Source of the DNA: Herpomyces periplanetae
Lineage: Eukaryota > Ascomycota > Laboulbeniomycetes > Herpomycetales > Herpomycetaceae
Direction: 5' to 3'
Length of the DNA stretch: 64,000 nucleotides
Assembly (NCBI GenBank): GCA_009733715.1
Contig: WMKJ01000004.1
Coordinates: 62,001 to 126,000, forward strand
Positions within the stretch are counted from its first letter, which is position 1, and each line of letters opens with the position of its first letter. The notes under the pieces were generated by a model. It saw only the letters and a program-made list of their open reading frames with translations. It was not told the DNA's origin and did no database searches. The translations under genes and the position numbers were made by a program. Shown in pieces: positions 21,866 through 34,949 of this stretch.

Positions 21866-24800
21866 TTAGCTTAACAATAACTCCGCATCCGGAACGTTCC
21901 ACCCAAAATCGAGTAATACAGCCCTACCATCCTGACTAGTCGCTACTATACGCCGATAATCCGCTTTAGCCGCCAAAATCCAACTAGTAGTCCAATCACC
22001 ATATACTGCTATCTGTTTCTCTCCGGTGGAATTGTTATTATTACTAAAATCAACCACAGCTGTAGAATCCGAAGATGATTCGTGGGAAGTTGAATTTAAA
22101 CTCTCTGAAGACTCGGCTGTTGTGTCGTCGTATGAACTAGCGAATGCATATACGCGCATAGCCTGGTCATAACTACCAGATATCACGCGTGAATTAAGTG
22201 AATCCAAGTATAAACATCGTACCAACCCTTTATGACCACGGTATGTATGAAGCAATCGACCTGTAGTCGCATCAAACTTATATATAACTTGATCATTACC
22301 CCCTGCTAGAACAAAACGTGCATCGTCAGAAAATTCTAAAGCGGCCAATCCACGATCCCTAGAAGCAAAATCTCGAATACATCGCATTTCCTTTAAATTC
22401 CACAACTTGGCCATGCCATCACCACTTGCACTAACGAGAAGATCACCGCGCAATTGTACAGCATTAACCGGCCCCTTGTGCCCGTAAAGAATTCTCTGTA
22501 ATTGACCGGTTTCTCGAGACCATACACAAATCGTCGCATCTTTACTAGATGAGATCATGAACTGTGAATTCATACAAACATCTAATACACCTGCTGTGTG
22601 GTATACTAAACGTCTAATCGGCTCAAAAGTCTTAATATCCCACACTAAACATGTGTGGTCACTCGATCCTGTTAGCATGTACTCATCATCATAGTACAAG
22701 CATAAAATAGAAGCTCTATGGTAATGCTGGGGCATGTAAAATATAGCATCACCCTCGGGTGTTCCATTCATTGATGGATAGTTTAACACAGTGGCATTTC
22801 TGTGAGTTGGCAAGCGCATTATCGCATTATTGGCGACGGGTCGAGCGCCTGGTCCTCCGATAACTTTAATGCACTTAAAAGTTTTCATACTCCAAACTCG
22901 AATTGTACGGTCGCGCGATCCAGTAATAAGTTTTTCCTCATCAAATTGACAACAGTATACACTATCGGTATGTCCGGTAAAATAGATCGCCTTGGGACGG
23001 CGGCGAAGCCAGTTGCGTTCAATTTGTTTACGTGCACGAAACATACGCTTGTACTCTTTAATGCTCTTGATGTCAGGGCCTAGTCCTAAACCTCCCATAA
23101 GACGAGGGGGAGGCTGAGCTTCAACTTTGGAAGCATACCGTAACAAGAACGAAGACCTCCAAACCATACCAGAGGATGCTAAGTCTCTCCAGGCATGAGA
23201 AACTTGTTCACATCTTGTTAACGATAAGCAATCTAATTGGCCAAAAATTTGTAGGCAAATTTCACTAGGAAACCAAAGTGCAGGATCTGTGATAAAAAGG
23301 TTAGTAATGCAAGAGAAGTTAAGTGAAAATTTTTGGTGACATAATATGTTTAAGCGTGTACAATCCATACGAACGTGAATATAGTGAAGGAATCTTAGCA
23401 CATGTACATGGGTATTATGACAGGAAGAGAGAAGGTCAAAATCAGAAAGATAAAACCAAGGCGGAAGGGGTACGACGAAAAGGTACAAGAAACAAAACCA
23501 TACTACCATAACCTATTCACGAGTAGAATAAAGGGAAAGGTATGGAGCGTTCTATAAGAGAATGTGTTTAAGGTGAGAAAAAATGCGAAAAGGTAAACTT
23601 GCCTAATCTTTTATCGACGGCATCGGGGGCAGCCGAAGCGGGTGAAACTTCCTCGTGGTAAATATCCGAAGACAGGTCAACTTCACTTGACTTTGAGGGG
23701 GTAGCATCGGAAGATTCTAAAGAGTATTCGGATGATTCTTTAGAGAAAGTAGATGAAAGGTTAGATGAAACGGTGGACGAGACAGTTGAAGAAATGGATG
23801 CATGCAGTGTATTAGAGGTTGACTTCTTGGGAAGCTGTGGTGGAGAGTCGGAGGGTAGAATAACCGGCGAAGTTGGAGGAGCAGGTGGCAATTTTTTACC
23901 GTAATCCACCTCTATATTTGAAATATTTGTTGAAGTCTGGGTGAGATTGTCGGGAAATTCCAAGGGAGTTACGTAGTTAGGACTGCTGGGGGGGGAGACA
24001 GGTTCCAAGCAAGGCTGAGAGGAAGAAGGAAGCCCACATAATGTAGAGCTAGATGCAAGTCGGCACGACACTCTTGAACGCCAGCGCGAAAAAGGCCAAG
24101 GATGTGAATTGAAGGGAGAATTAGACGTCCAAGTAGGCATGAGTAATGTGCCACACGAAATGGTGGGCGAGGGAGGGGAATCGACGGGTTTTGGTGTATT
24201 TAGAGTAGTTACTGAATACGCAACATTTGAACTTTGAAGGTGGTCGAGAGTAGATCCAGAGTTAGGAATAGTAGCGGCGGCGGTTGTAGTTGTAGTTGCA
24301 GCAGTGATGGAGGGAGTAGGAAGTGATGGGTTGGACGGATGAGGACGACGAACGCTAGATGAATAGCAAGGAATGACGCTTGCGCGACGCGATGAAGTGA
24401 CAGGAGGAAGGATAGGAAGACAAGCAGATGATGAAAGAGAAGCGGCAGAGGTTGGTGATAAAGAAGCAGATCCGATTAATGATCTAGACAAACCACAAGT
24501 TGAAAAACGGTGACGAGTTGGATTAACAGCGGTAGGGTTAGTAGGGGCAAACGTGGAATCTGAGCAAGGTATACAGTGAGGAGGAAGTTGATTAGAAAGT
24601 AAAGGAAGAATGGAGGGCAGCGTGACGGGGCGGGTTGATATGGAAGAGCGGGAGGTGTTGGTACGGTCAGCTTGAAAATTTAAAAGATCGTTTGTAGCGG
24701 GTCTCAATACAGAAGAGGTATCGATAGTGGTGAGATTTGAAGTAGTATATTCCGGGGAACCTAAAATCTGACAAGATGGGGTGATGGAAGAAGTAGTGCA

Positions 24801-25418
24801 ATTAACGGATGAAGGGAGAGGGAATTCTGTGGTGTGGGATGATTTAGGCGAGATAAAAGGATCCGAGTAAGAATTGTCCAAGACAGCAGCGTCAGTTTTG
24901 GTAGATTGAAAATGGGAGCGGGCGGAGTTGGAGACACGACGAGCCAACGAACGAACGTTGTTTGTGATGCCAAGAAATGAGCGGGAGGAACGCCTATCGG
25001 CAAGATCGGATTGGTAACGTGATGAGGAATTATGAGGAGGGAGTATGGCGACGGGTTTGGGGGAGGTATTTCGGTCTCTCAGACTTTTTTGACGAAGAAA
25101 AGTATTCTCTAGGGGGGGGATTTGAGAATTGACAGGCAAGGGCAAGGCGCAACAAGCCGAGGCGTGAAGGGGAGGGGCAGTAGGAAGGTTTGAAGAAGTC
25201 CCAAATGCAGCTGATAAAACAGAATCAGAATCATCATAAAACGATTGAGATATTGAATTCAAAGGAAGTCTGGAAGTAATAAGTTGAGATGCAGTTAGTA
25301 CGTCTGAATGTAGTGGCCTAGATCGAGTGGTAAGTTTAGGATGGAATGACGATGATGAGGTGGTGGAGGGGGGCGGAATTAGATCGCGGCAAGGAGCTTC
25401 TCTAGTCTGTTCAGGCAT
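21866..25418 (-). CDS. F-box/WD40 substrate receptor (Pof11-like), 1078 aa
   Basis: Adaptor of an SCF ubiquitin ligase: the F-box binds Skp1 and the WD40 propeller binds substrates. Exon 1 (25418-23603) is a 605-codon Ser/Pro/Thr-rich disordered region beginning MPEQTREAP. Exon 2 (23286-21866) carries the F-box at about residues 606-655 (DPALWFPSEICLQIFGQLD, then VSHAWRDLASSGMVW) and about seven WD repeats, for example GHTDSVYCC...GSRDRTIRVW and GHKGPVNAVQL. No GT donor joins the exons in frame. An AG|GCAAGT donor with branch ctaac and acceptor tcacag does, in phase 1, giving VDKRL-DPALW. I therefore call a GC-AG intron of 316 bases. The exact substrate is unknown. Alternatively two genes, but exon 2 has no good ATG of its own before the F-box. 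Confidence 0.85.
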
Positions 25419-26798
25419 GATGGTAGGAAAAGAGGTGAATTAATCAAAGGCAATTAGAGTAGACGCGTTTTAGTGATATGGACGAGAGTAAGCGGAATAT
25501 ATATATATATATCTAAATATACTAGGCTAATGGGTTAGCGGTGAGGGAGGAGACGTGAAAAGGTTGGCGATTATAATGGCAAGAAAGTTTATGAGAAATG
25601 AATTGAAAAGACAGTGTACAAGAGAAGTAGTGGATTGGATAGATTAGTGAAGGGAAATATTGGGGATGAGTCTCGACAGTCCAAGTGTGTTAGAGGGAAT
25701 GTGAGGGAGAGAAAGAGATAAAATAAGAATGGGTTGACCAAGGAAATGAACAGGGGAAGGCTAGTTGAGGGAATGAAAAGATGAGGGAGAGGGAGAGGGA
25801 TAGAGATTAGTGGGTAGGTAAGTGGAAGATCAACGGAAGTGAAGACGAGAGAAGGAAGGGAAGGAGGAAGCTTAGTGGAAAGGAAGAAAGAGTAAGAAGA
25901 ACGAGGGTAAATGAAGCGATGAAAAGGGGAAATAAGTGTGGATTGAAGAGTGGGTTTGGAAGTGGGAAGAATAAAAGGATCGAATGAAAAGAAAAGGTAA
26001 ATTGTACGATTTGGGAGAATGGAGAGGGAATTTGGGTGTTTCAAGAAAAATGAAGACAATTAGTGGTAGAAACGAAGCGGATGAAAAGCGTGCCTAGAAT
26101 GGAAAATGGACGTTGTATTGTGTAAACCGTTGGGGGGTTTAGCGGAAGACGTTATTTTTGTAATATCCTTTACGGAATGATTTAATGGAATACAAGGGAA
26201 TAAGGAGAAATGCAACAGGTATAGTTGGGGTAAAAGGGAATCGAGGGAAAAGATCTAAAGAAAAGGTAAGCCGAGTCTAATAAGTTGTACGGAGAAGGGA
26301 GAAGTGGTGTAAATAAAGTAGTAGGAGTAAAAGTAAAGGTAGTAGCGGTGGTGATGGTGATGAAGGAGGATAAAGTAATAAGAATTAAAAGTCGGTAAGG
26401 AAAAGAAGGTTTAGTGCAGGGCGAGAGAAATGAGGTTTTAAACGGGTAAACAATTGAAAATGTTTTGATTAACAAATGTCACGATAGGGTTAGATAGTAA
26501 GGTCTAATGATGGGTGGTTAGGAGGGAAAAAGATAGGTAAAAATTAAGAAAATATGGAAAATGACGTTAGAGACAGAATACAAGAAGGCTAAAAGGCGAG
26601 ATCAAGGGGTAAAATAGAATTTAGATGAGTGAAAGATGGGAGAAGAAGGATTAAATAGGCCAATTTTGGCTAAAACTTCGACGATTTGCCGAATTAGGAA
26701 ATTAGTAAGCGGGAGGAGTGTGCGGAGGGGCAATGGAAGGGTGCAAAAGGGTTGAAAAACATTTACAAGTCGAGAGGATGGCGTGCAGTATGTGTATT

Positions 26799-26872
26799 GC
26801 TCAGCTCGGCTCAATTCCACTCGACTCAAGCCAGGTCAGCTAAGCTCATCTCAGCTCAGCTTAGCCCCGTCG
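26799..26872 (+). repeat. CTCAGCT/CTCGACT short-unit degenerate repeat
   Basis: About 70 bases of diverged CTCAGCT, CTCGGCT and CTCGACT units. Two comparable GCTCGGC-rich patches lie at about 62280-62350 and 62660-62750, the latter also in a presumed promoter area. Origin unknown; similarity is by eye only. Confidence 0.5.
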
Positions 26873-27001
26873 ACGTTAAGGAAGGAGGGATAGGGCGATT
26901 CAGTGAATACAAGTGGGATACTGGAGACTCGGTAAATTTGATAAAGGTTAAAATGGTGTAGTGGGAATAGAGACGCCGGCGCCAGCGCCGATTTCCACGT
27001 C

Positions 27002-27045
27002 TACATCTACGCTCATACCCACACCCACGCCCACGCCCATAAGTG
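27002..27045 (+). repeat. CACCCA/CACGCC hexamer tract
   Basis: Imperfect C-rich hexamer units (tacatctacgctcataccca, then cacgcccacgcccata) at the right edge of the GC-rich island near 27 kb. Confidence 0.55.
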
Positions 27046-30000
27046 GAGTAAACCCGCCCACCGTCCTCAGAAGCTGATTGGGGCTAATCATCATGGGTTG
27101 AGGTTGTGTTCAAGTGTAATGATTCACAAGCGAGCCTTCCATTCTACGCTGCCTTCAAATGTATAGCTCCTGTCCCTACAGTGCTTGAAGAATCACGATC
27201 GAGTTACGGAGGATATGGGCCCGAGTAAGTATTTACATGTACATATACTTCACACCATTTCAATTCCCATTCTTGTGCTCGTGGTCATGTTCATGCTCGT
27301 TCTCGTGCCTATCCTCCTACATCCGCATCTACCCGTAGTCGCTTCTTCTCCCAAGGGTATTAGGGTGGTCACTTCTCGAAATACGAATTCTCCGTTCTAC
27401 CCCCCTCCAAATTTTCGTCGCCAGGACTATATACGAAGGATCAAATCCGTGGGCTATTCCAGTAGGATTAGTCTACTCTACTCTCTCCTTGATTATCAGG
27501 GAAATGATTGTGGATAAATTGCAACATGAGCCAAGTATGGTCGATGAATATTCTCCATTAAATTTCCATATACACCTTTCCTCCATTAACCAAACCTTGT
27601 TCATTACACCCACGATATCGGTGATAATACCCATCATTCTTAACTACACCTGTAATATAAATGAGGATCCCATGATACTCCCTTAAGGGTGCATAACGAG
27701 GGGAAAATGTATAACAGTAGCTACAATGAATCTATGAGTATGTGGGGAACCTGGTTTGTTTTGGGGTTTAATCAAGCAAAAATTTTGCTTCTCATACGTT
27801 AGCTTGGGGTTAAAATTTTGTGTTCTTAATATACCAATCCTAAATTAAACACTATGTAATTTTTAACAGGGAAAACCCACTTCCCCCTCTCACCCCATTT
27901 AATTTTTATGGTTTGAAGGATTTTAGCTTAGTTTCAATTTCACGCGTGTTAAGACTATCATAACTCCACCTATGCATTTGCTGATCAAGGACTACTTTCG
28001 TTTCATCTGCCGTACACTCCTAAGTAAATCCTTCTACAAACTCGACCTTCTCAATCCTTTTTCCAGGTCTACATCCTTGTAATTACCACCTTACTCTCTA
28101 TCTATTAGCCTGCATCAACTCGCGTAAAATTTCCCTCAAAAAGTAATCCTATTTTCTCCCGCTACTCAAATATTCATCATGACCACTTTCATACTAAACT
28201 ATCCAGTCCTCCTCAAAACTTCCCTCGCTTTATCGTGTCAATTCTTCTTCCCAGACTACCTAACCCTTAGTCTGTTATACAGACAAGCAGACATACATGT
28301 AATACATTCCTGTGTTTTAAATACTCTTTCCTAGTCTCATATTCTACTTTTACTGGAATACAATAATCCTACAATCTATACATGTAATACATCTTACTAT
28401 CTTTCATGGCTTCTAAATTCTCCATAGATATTCATCTTACAATTGTTAACCGTTCGGATATTTTTATTTTTACTTATTGCGTAGCTTTAATTAAATATCT
28501 TGAGTCATTTCATTACCTTTGTGCACCGATGATCCATCTCTATACCCTTTTTTTAAACCCTTTTCCCAGGTTTTTTTTCTTCATTCCTTCTTCCAATACT
28601 TTTTCCCTTCACATCCATTTTTAAAGCTTCTCCAGATATCCTTCTAACCCTTAAACAATCTATTCTACACACTACATTTTACTTCCTCTCCCCAACTTCT
28701 ACATTTAACACCATAAACATACTCACTTTTTACTACCATCCAAGAAGCAACATCATTTCAAACTCTTGTGTACGTAAATCTTGTCTCATGCCCTCATTAC
28801 TGGTTGGCCATAACTTTATTTTCCGATTCCCGAAATTTTAGTTTCTATATATGCTTTCCATCTTACTGTGTGTTGTTAACCCGTTAAACCCGGCCATCGG
28901 AATCTTCCTATAATTCGTATACATAAATATTTCCCACTTAGCCGCTCAATTTTCCTTCATTATGAATCCTCGATAAAGTTAACTCGTACAAGACTCGGCC
29001 TGTCTCCACTCTTTTACACGTGATATTACCCTTATCATTTTACTCATGTCTCGCGAAAATGCATTTATTCCTTCAAACATCCTGATCTTTTTATGGCCCA
29101 TCCATCGGATTACATTGTTGTATTCTACCATTACAATCCTCAATGCTATTATAAATTCCTTGGTAAATCTACCTCAAATCAATCCCAGATCCTCCTTTCT
29201 TCAATCTACTCCCCTTCCAATTTCCGCCCATTATGCCCTTACCGCCAGTTTTATCCGCCCAACAAACCCTTCACCACAGCCCTACACTCCCCACATCACG
29301 TGAAATGCCAGTATGAGTGTGTTTGAACACTACACTTACTCACCCTTGCAGATACTGCCACCACTTTAAGTTAATTTGTATACGCTTAATTGCCCTTTTC
29401 AACGTTTACTAGATATAATTCTTGAGTAAAATTCTCGTACAACCTTACTCAGGTAAATATTTGGTGAGCGTGCGTACATCTATTTTGCTTGATTACACAA
29501 AACTACATCTACAAACCTTCTCAATTTTCCCCCATTCACTACACGTCACCTTACGTAATTCCGGTTACGAGCCTTTTCTTTGTTACAACGACATCGAGCT
29601 GTTCGTTCCTGGTTGACATTTCTACAGCTTACTTGTATTGCATATCAGTGTTAATCTTCCTTTCAGACAAACAAATTGTCTAACAATATTTACTCCAACC
29701 CAATTTTTAAAAAGGTTTGTTCGTACTGCTTCGGTCATTTCTTTCATATCTGTACGTCGGCTGCTTATCATTATATTTCCGCGTAACGGTCCAGTTCGTC
29801 ATCCCCGTTTATTTTATACTATAAATATTAATTTTCCCACTTACCTTGCTGCAGTACGTACACTGTGACCATTAATTTCAAATAGCTTACAGTTTCAAAG
29901 CGAAACTGCGTCTACTTCAATTTTTTGATTCAGGGCTTTAGCTTTCACAAATTTTATCCACTCAAATCATTCATGTTAACACTCCCCCATATCATCATAC

Positions 30001-30348
30001 CTTACTCAAATTTATGGATATACTCTCTGCTACAATTTATCACTAACATCAAACTTTATAATTGCTTTACACCACTTTTTCAACACGCTTGTCCATTACG
30101 CGCTTACCCTTCCCAGACTTCCCCTTTGCTAAATTTCCCAATTTACACATCCTCTCACCCTCAAACGTCCCTACTCCCACCCCAACAAACTCATACACAC
30201 CACTCCCTCCCTCCCCCTTTCATGCTTCCAGAATTTATAAGCCAATAATATAATTACCCCAATCTGTATTTTTTCTTCAATACCCTACAACCACAATTGA
30301 CTTATTCATGTACCATTCTTCATACTACTATCTCCACGCTCAATTAAC

Positions 30349-31656
30349 CTACTCATATACTTCTACCGGTTGAGGTACTCCATCACCCTCCGTTACCTGT
30401 GTTGCCTCATTCATTCTTTGCTGCTCAGCTGCATGCTGCGCTTCTGTTAACTTTTGATCATATATCGTGCTCACGGGTTGCAAAATTGGAACTTCTTCCT
30501 TCGGCTCCAGTATGGTCACGTGATCTGGTAGTAAACGAGGCGTTCTGGATTTACCCTCACGATCACCATCTAGCATTATTTTGACCTTGATGCCCAGTAC
30601 ACCTTGACGAAGTAATACGTGACGGGTTGCTTGATCAATAAAGTCTCGTGCGGGTTGTCCGGAATGAATCATAAATCCGTCCTAATTTATACATTATAGT
30701 ACTTAATGATTAGTTTGTATTGTAAAAATAATATCGTAATTTCTCACGTGTACGTTAAATTAATATTGGGATTATGTTGCTTAAAAGAAGTATTCGTTAA
30801 GCTTACCGTAAACTTCATACTTTTTGCTCTGGCAGCACGCAATTTTCCACTGACAACGACTTCACAACCTTTGGCACCACTCTCCATAATGAATCGCAAT
30901 ACACCGTAGCAAGCACGACGAACAGCTAAACCGTTCAATAATTTATAACGCAAGGATTCGCATTGTGCAACGGCTGAAAGACCTCTATTTTGTACTTTTG
31001 CAGCGTATAACAAAACGGAATTTTCGGGGAATTTGAATCGTTTTTGAATCAAAGATGTCAATTCTCGAATTCTTCGTCCCTGTTCGCCCAAAACTTCCTG
31101 CGTATGCGTAGCACGTATAATAATATCGGTTACGGTAGGAGTAACTCGAAGTTCTACACCCGCATAACCTTCTTCGGCGAGTTCACGCTGAAAAAATTCG
31201 TTCAACTCGGCAAAGAAAACACCATCTTTAGAATCACGTTAGTCAATTCAACGTTAGCCATAATATTCCAATTATAACCAACAATTCCATAAAATTCCAA
31301 ATAGACTAGCTGTTTCAACAAAGATAAAACTAGAAGTTGTTCAAAATACTTTTACTCGTTGGGTAAAAAGTAATGTTGGTATCGAAAACTTCGTGATAAG
31401 ACTGAATAGAGCAAAATTAAACAGTTGACATGAATATATATTGGGTAAAATGATAAAATTTACGAATAATACCCGAATAAATTAATCATTAATTAACTAA
31501 CCTGCGACAAATTTTTTTCGTTTGGACCTAAAGAAAAAAATTTAAACGTCAGTGCAAACTATTGAATATACCGAATCATCTTGATGTCGATGACAAAATA
31601 TTTCCCTTTAACATCACATTTACATACACTGATATAGGACCTTTAGTACCCGACAT
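30349..31656 (-). CDS. RPS3: 40S ribosomal protein uS3 (RPS3), 268 aa
   Basis: Core small-subunit protein at the mRNA entry channel. Four exons rebuild the family without gaps: 31656-31628 (MSGTKGPIS plus two bases), 31527-31502 (a 26-base exon coding SKRKKFVA), 31225-30807 and 30681-30349. Donors are GTATGT, GTTAGT and GTAAGC; all acceptors are AG. The N-terminal KH domain shows [20 protein letters not shown] and [20 protein letters not shown]. The C-terminal domain shows [19 protein letters not shown] and [18 protein letters not shown], then [16 protein letters not shown]. The length (240-266 aa in other fungi) and the tail [13 protein letters not shown] fit. The promoter is shared with the divergent myotubularin gene. 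Confidence 0.97.
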
Positions 31657-32419
31657 GATAAAATTTCCCCGAGACTAAAAAAATTAAGTAAATAAATTTT
31701 TCTCTTTCAAAAGTACAAAAATATTTAACAATTTCTACAAATCAATTACCCCAAAAGACTCCATGAACCTAGAATTTTTCCTTCCAACACCCCAACGCAC
31801 ACTCGCACACTCCCCTCAAGATCACTGCGCCACATCCTTCCACCGCCTCGTCACGTCACCACATTCGGCTAAACACCCCGAACTTTCCCCACGGCTCCGT
31901 TAGTGGAAGTCTCGCCACATCCGAGGTGACTAAGCGAGGAGGGTTTGTTCGAGGTTTTGGCGATACCCGAGGATGGAAAATGACGAAATGTGAAAAGGGA
32001 TTTTGTTGGTGATGGTGATCGTGTTCATGCATGGAACTCGTTTTATAAATGACTCTATTTATTAAAAGGTTTTAAAGATAAGTTTTTGTTAATGTCGCCA
32101 GTTGAATTTTTTTTTCCAAAATTTGTCTTGTAATCATCTTATTCTCCGTTCCGTTACACTGAGGTTAGAGTGAATTTTAAAATGATTCTACTTCTTCCCT
32201 TCATATTAACCAAATCGGATCTCTGCAAGACATTCTTCTTCCGATCTCTCGTTACGTACTCTTTAATTTAATATATCCATCTGTTACTGAGGCATGATAT
32301 GGTTCGTACCAGTTTCATGCCGTCGAGCCATCAATTGAATATACTATACATCTGATCTCTCGCGGCATATATTGGTAAATCCAACAAAATTTAACTTGTT
32401 CGGTCGGTTTTCCGATATA
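31657..32419. promoter_or_regulatory. Divergent promoter between RPS3 and myotubularin gene
   Basis: A 760-base divergent spacer. Its centre (about 31790-31970) is GC-richer than its flanks and holds a TCACGTCA CRE-like element near 31850. No RNA gene is evident. Regulatory role is inferred from position. Confidence 0.45.
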
Positions 32420-34949
32420 ATGAACAAAATTCGCACTATCTACAAGGTGTTTACTTGATTACATTACATGAACAATGCTTTTCGTCTTTCCCTTTTTTTT
32501 TAACTTTGCTTTTTCATTTTATACACATACACATACGCATATACATTTGTGTTGATGCGTAGATATGTATACCAATCTGAGATGAAATTATTGCGTACTC
32601 TTTCACACATAATTTTATCCATCATGTGCAATTTCACGCTTTCTATTTCTCTTCAGCTTTGGTCGTAACTTTGTACTTGCTTTTCTAATCTTTCCCCATC
32701 CATAATGAAGTTTGTATACTAATAAAACTCGGAAATTTTAGGCTGAAAATGTCGATCTCTGGCGGCATGGCCAACGAGTTAAGGGTACCCTCAACCTTAC
32801 TCCGCACCATTTAATCTTCCTATTCACCACTTCTACTTCTCCATCATCATCTCCAGATCAAAATTGCTCCCTTGATGCTCCTCTCCATCCTCCCCCATGT
32901 GCATCATCGTCAAATTTAGTAGATTACTCCAAGCCAAAACCACGGGACATCTGGATTGCGTATCCTATGATTAATCACTGCACTTTACGCTTATCTCAAT
33001 CATTCACTAGCGCTGGCGCTTCCTCAATTCGGGTACGATGTCGTGATTTTGTGTTTGTCGCTTTTTGCTTTGACGATGAAGTCGATGGTCGTAAAACGTT
33101 TGAAACGCTTAAAGCTCTCACTTGCAACCTAGAGAGCATTGAAAATTTGTATGCATTTTCTTATGAACCCCCTCCCCTGGAACGTGAATACAATGGTTGG
33201 GATGTATTTGACATGCGTCGAGAAATGAACAGAATGGGAATCTCCAATGGCTCTAATCAAACAGCATGGAGAATATCCACAATAAACCAAAATTATGAGC
33301 ATTCACCGACTTATCCGGCCTTGTTGACAGTTCCCAAGTCAATTTCGGACAGTACATTAAATTACGCATTTCGGTATCGATCTAGAGGTCGAATTCCAAT
33401 TTTAACCTATTTGCATCCTGTAAATAGCTGCTCTATTTCTCGAAGTTCACAACCCTTAGTGGGAGTCAGAGGAAATCGGAGTGTGCAAGATGAAAAACTT
33501 GTGTTTGCCATATTTTCAACATCAAAACCAGCTAAAACGGATAATACTAGTACAAACGTATCAAGATTAATGGATGACCAAGGAGAATGTAGTCCACATT
33601 CATCTCCCAAGGTTGATGAAGTGACATGGGATTCAAGTAGTTCGTCGGGCAAAGAGATTGTTTACGGAGCGCAACAAAACAATCTAATCGTTGATGCACG
33701 ACCTAGTGTTAATGCCTACGCTATGCAGGCGATGGGAATGGGGTCAGAGAATATGGATCATTATAAGATTGCAAATAAGATTTACCTCGGAATCGATAGT
33801 ATACATGTAATGCGAGACTCGTACAAAAAGGTTGTGGAAGCTATGAAAGACACGGATTTCACGATAAATTCACCAAATCGAGAACTTTTATTCAAGAGCG
33901 GATGGCTCCGGCATATATCGACGATACTAAATGGTGCGGATATAGTAACGCGCCAGATCGGGATACATCATTCCCATGTATTAATACACTGCTCAGATGG
34001 ATGGGATAGAACTACACAATTAAGTGCATTGAGTCAATTGTGTTTAGACCCGTATTATAGGACGATGAAAGGATTTATGGTATTAGTGGAAAAAGATTGG
34101 CTTTCGTTTGGACACATGTTTAGACGACGTTCGGGATTTTTGAACAGTGAAAAGTGGTTCGAAGTGGAAAATGATAAATTAGCAAGCCCGAAATCAGTAC
34201 CAATGTCAGTATCAGGAATAGGGATAACGGGAGGAAGTTCGGGACGAGTAACAGCAATAGATTCAGCTTTGAATAAGGCTTTATCATTTTTCATGAGAAG
34301 TAATGATGCAAGTGAAACTAATGCTGAAGAAGAGTCCAAATTAGGCAAAAATTGTTGTAGACAGAATATTACGTCTGGAAGTACACGAAGTTTACCAACT
34401 AGAAATCATGCGACAGTAGTAAAGGATACAAGTCCAATATTCCATCAGTTCTTGGACGCAACTTATCAAATTCTTGTGCAGCATCCAACACGATTCGAAT
34501 TCAACGAACGATTTTTAAGAAGATTGCTCTATCATTTGTATTCATGTCAATATGGAACATTTTTGTTCGACAGTGAAAAAGAGCGAGAAGAAGAGAAAGC
34601 AAGGGAGAGAACACGAAGTGTTTGGGATTACTTTTTAAGTCGAAAGCAACAATTTTTGAATGAAAATTTTGACGAAGTAATTGATGACACTGATCGGAAT
34701 AGAGAAAGAATTATATTTCCCAGGCCGAATGAAGTACGATGGTGGGCTGAAGTATTCGGATGTACGGATGCCGAAATGAATTTGGATTCCAAGGGTAAAA
34801 TTACTTTAACATCGCTCAATGGAAGTGGCAATAATGGAACTGATAACAGGGATGATAAACGGGAGGTGACTATGAATGTCATGACTAGCACTATGCAAGA
34901 CGTCTGGGGCTCCCGAAGTACGTTAAGTGAAAATCAGCCGATTGATTAA
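32420..34949 (+). CDS. ymr1: Myotubularin-family phosphoinositide 3-phosphatase, 744 aa
   Basis: Removes the 3-phosphate from PI3P and PI(3,5)P2 on endosomal and vacuolar membranes. Exon 1, 32420-32446 (MNKIRTIYK), is tentative. The intron starts GTGTTT and ends tactaataaaactcggaaattttag. Exon 2, 32742-34949, is firm: its frame opens at the acceptor with AENVDLWRHGQRVKGTLNLT, the start of the PH-GRAM domain. The catalytic domain contains the CX5R motif IHCSDGWDRTTQLSAL with Cys426 and Arg432, preceded by SGWLRHISTILNGA and followed by LVEKDWLSFGHMFRRRSG and FHQFLDATYQILVQHP. Two Ser/Asn-rich inserts occur near residues 230-320 and 460-560. All catalytic residues visible are intact, so it should be active. 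Only the first nine residues are doubtful. Confidence 0.9.

Larger units (their letters stand above)
25419..30348. other. Five-kilobase gene-free zone with strand-composition switch
   Basis: No frame here resembles a protein. The longest, a 156-codon - strand frame at 25589-26059, is a pyrimidine-tract artefact of Phe/Pro/Leu/Ser. From 25.4 to about 26.75 kb the + strand is purine-rich (a pyrimidine-rich leader for the F-box gene on -). From about 27.1 to 30.3 kb the + strand is pyrimidine-rich. Between them sits a GC-richer island with CTCAGCT-type repeats. An (AT)n run occurs at about 25498-25514. This may be a bidirectional promoter with an unannotated + transcript. Confidence 0.4.

Noticed and set aside
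23287-23509. F-box gene starting at 23509 as an independent gene
   Set aside because: The sequence before the F-box is hydrophobic and intron-like, and a GC-AG join to the upstream exon is in frame.
25589-26059. A 156-codon - strand frame
   Set aside because: Its composition is almost only Phe, Pro, Leu, Ser and Thr, as expected from translating a pyrimidine tract; no domain or conserved look.
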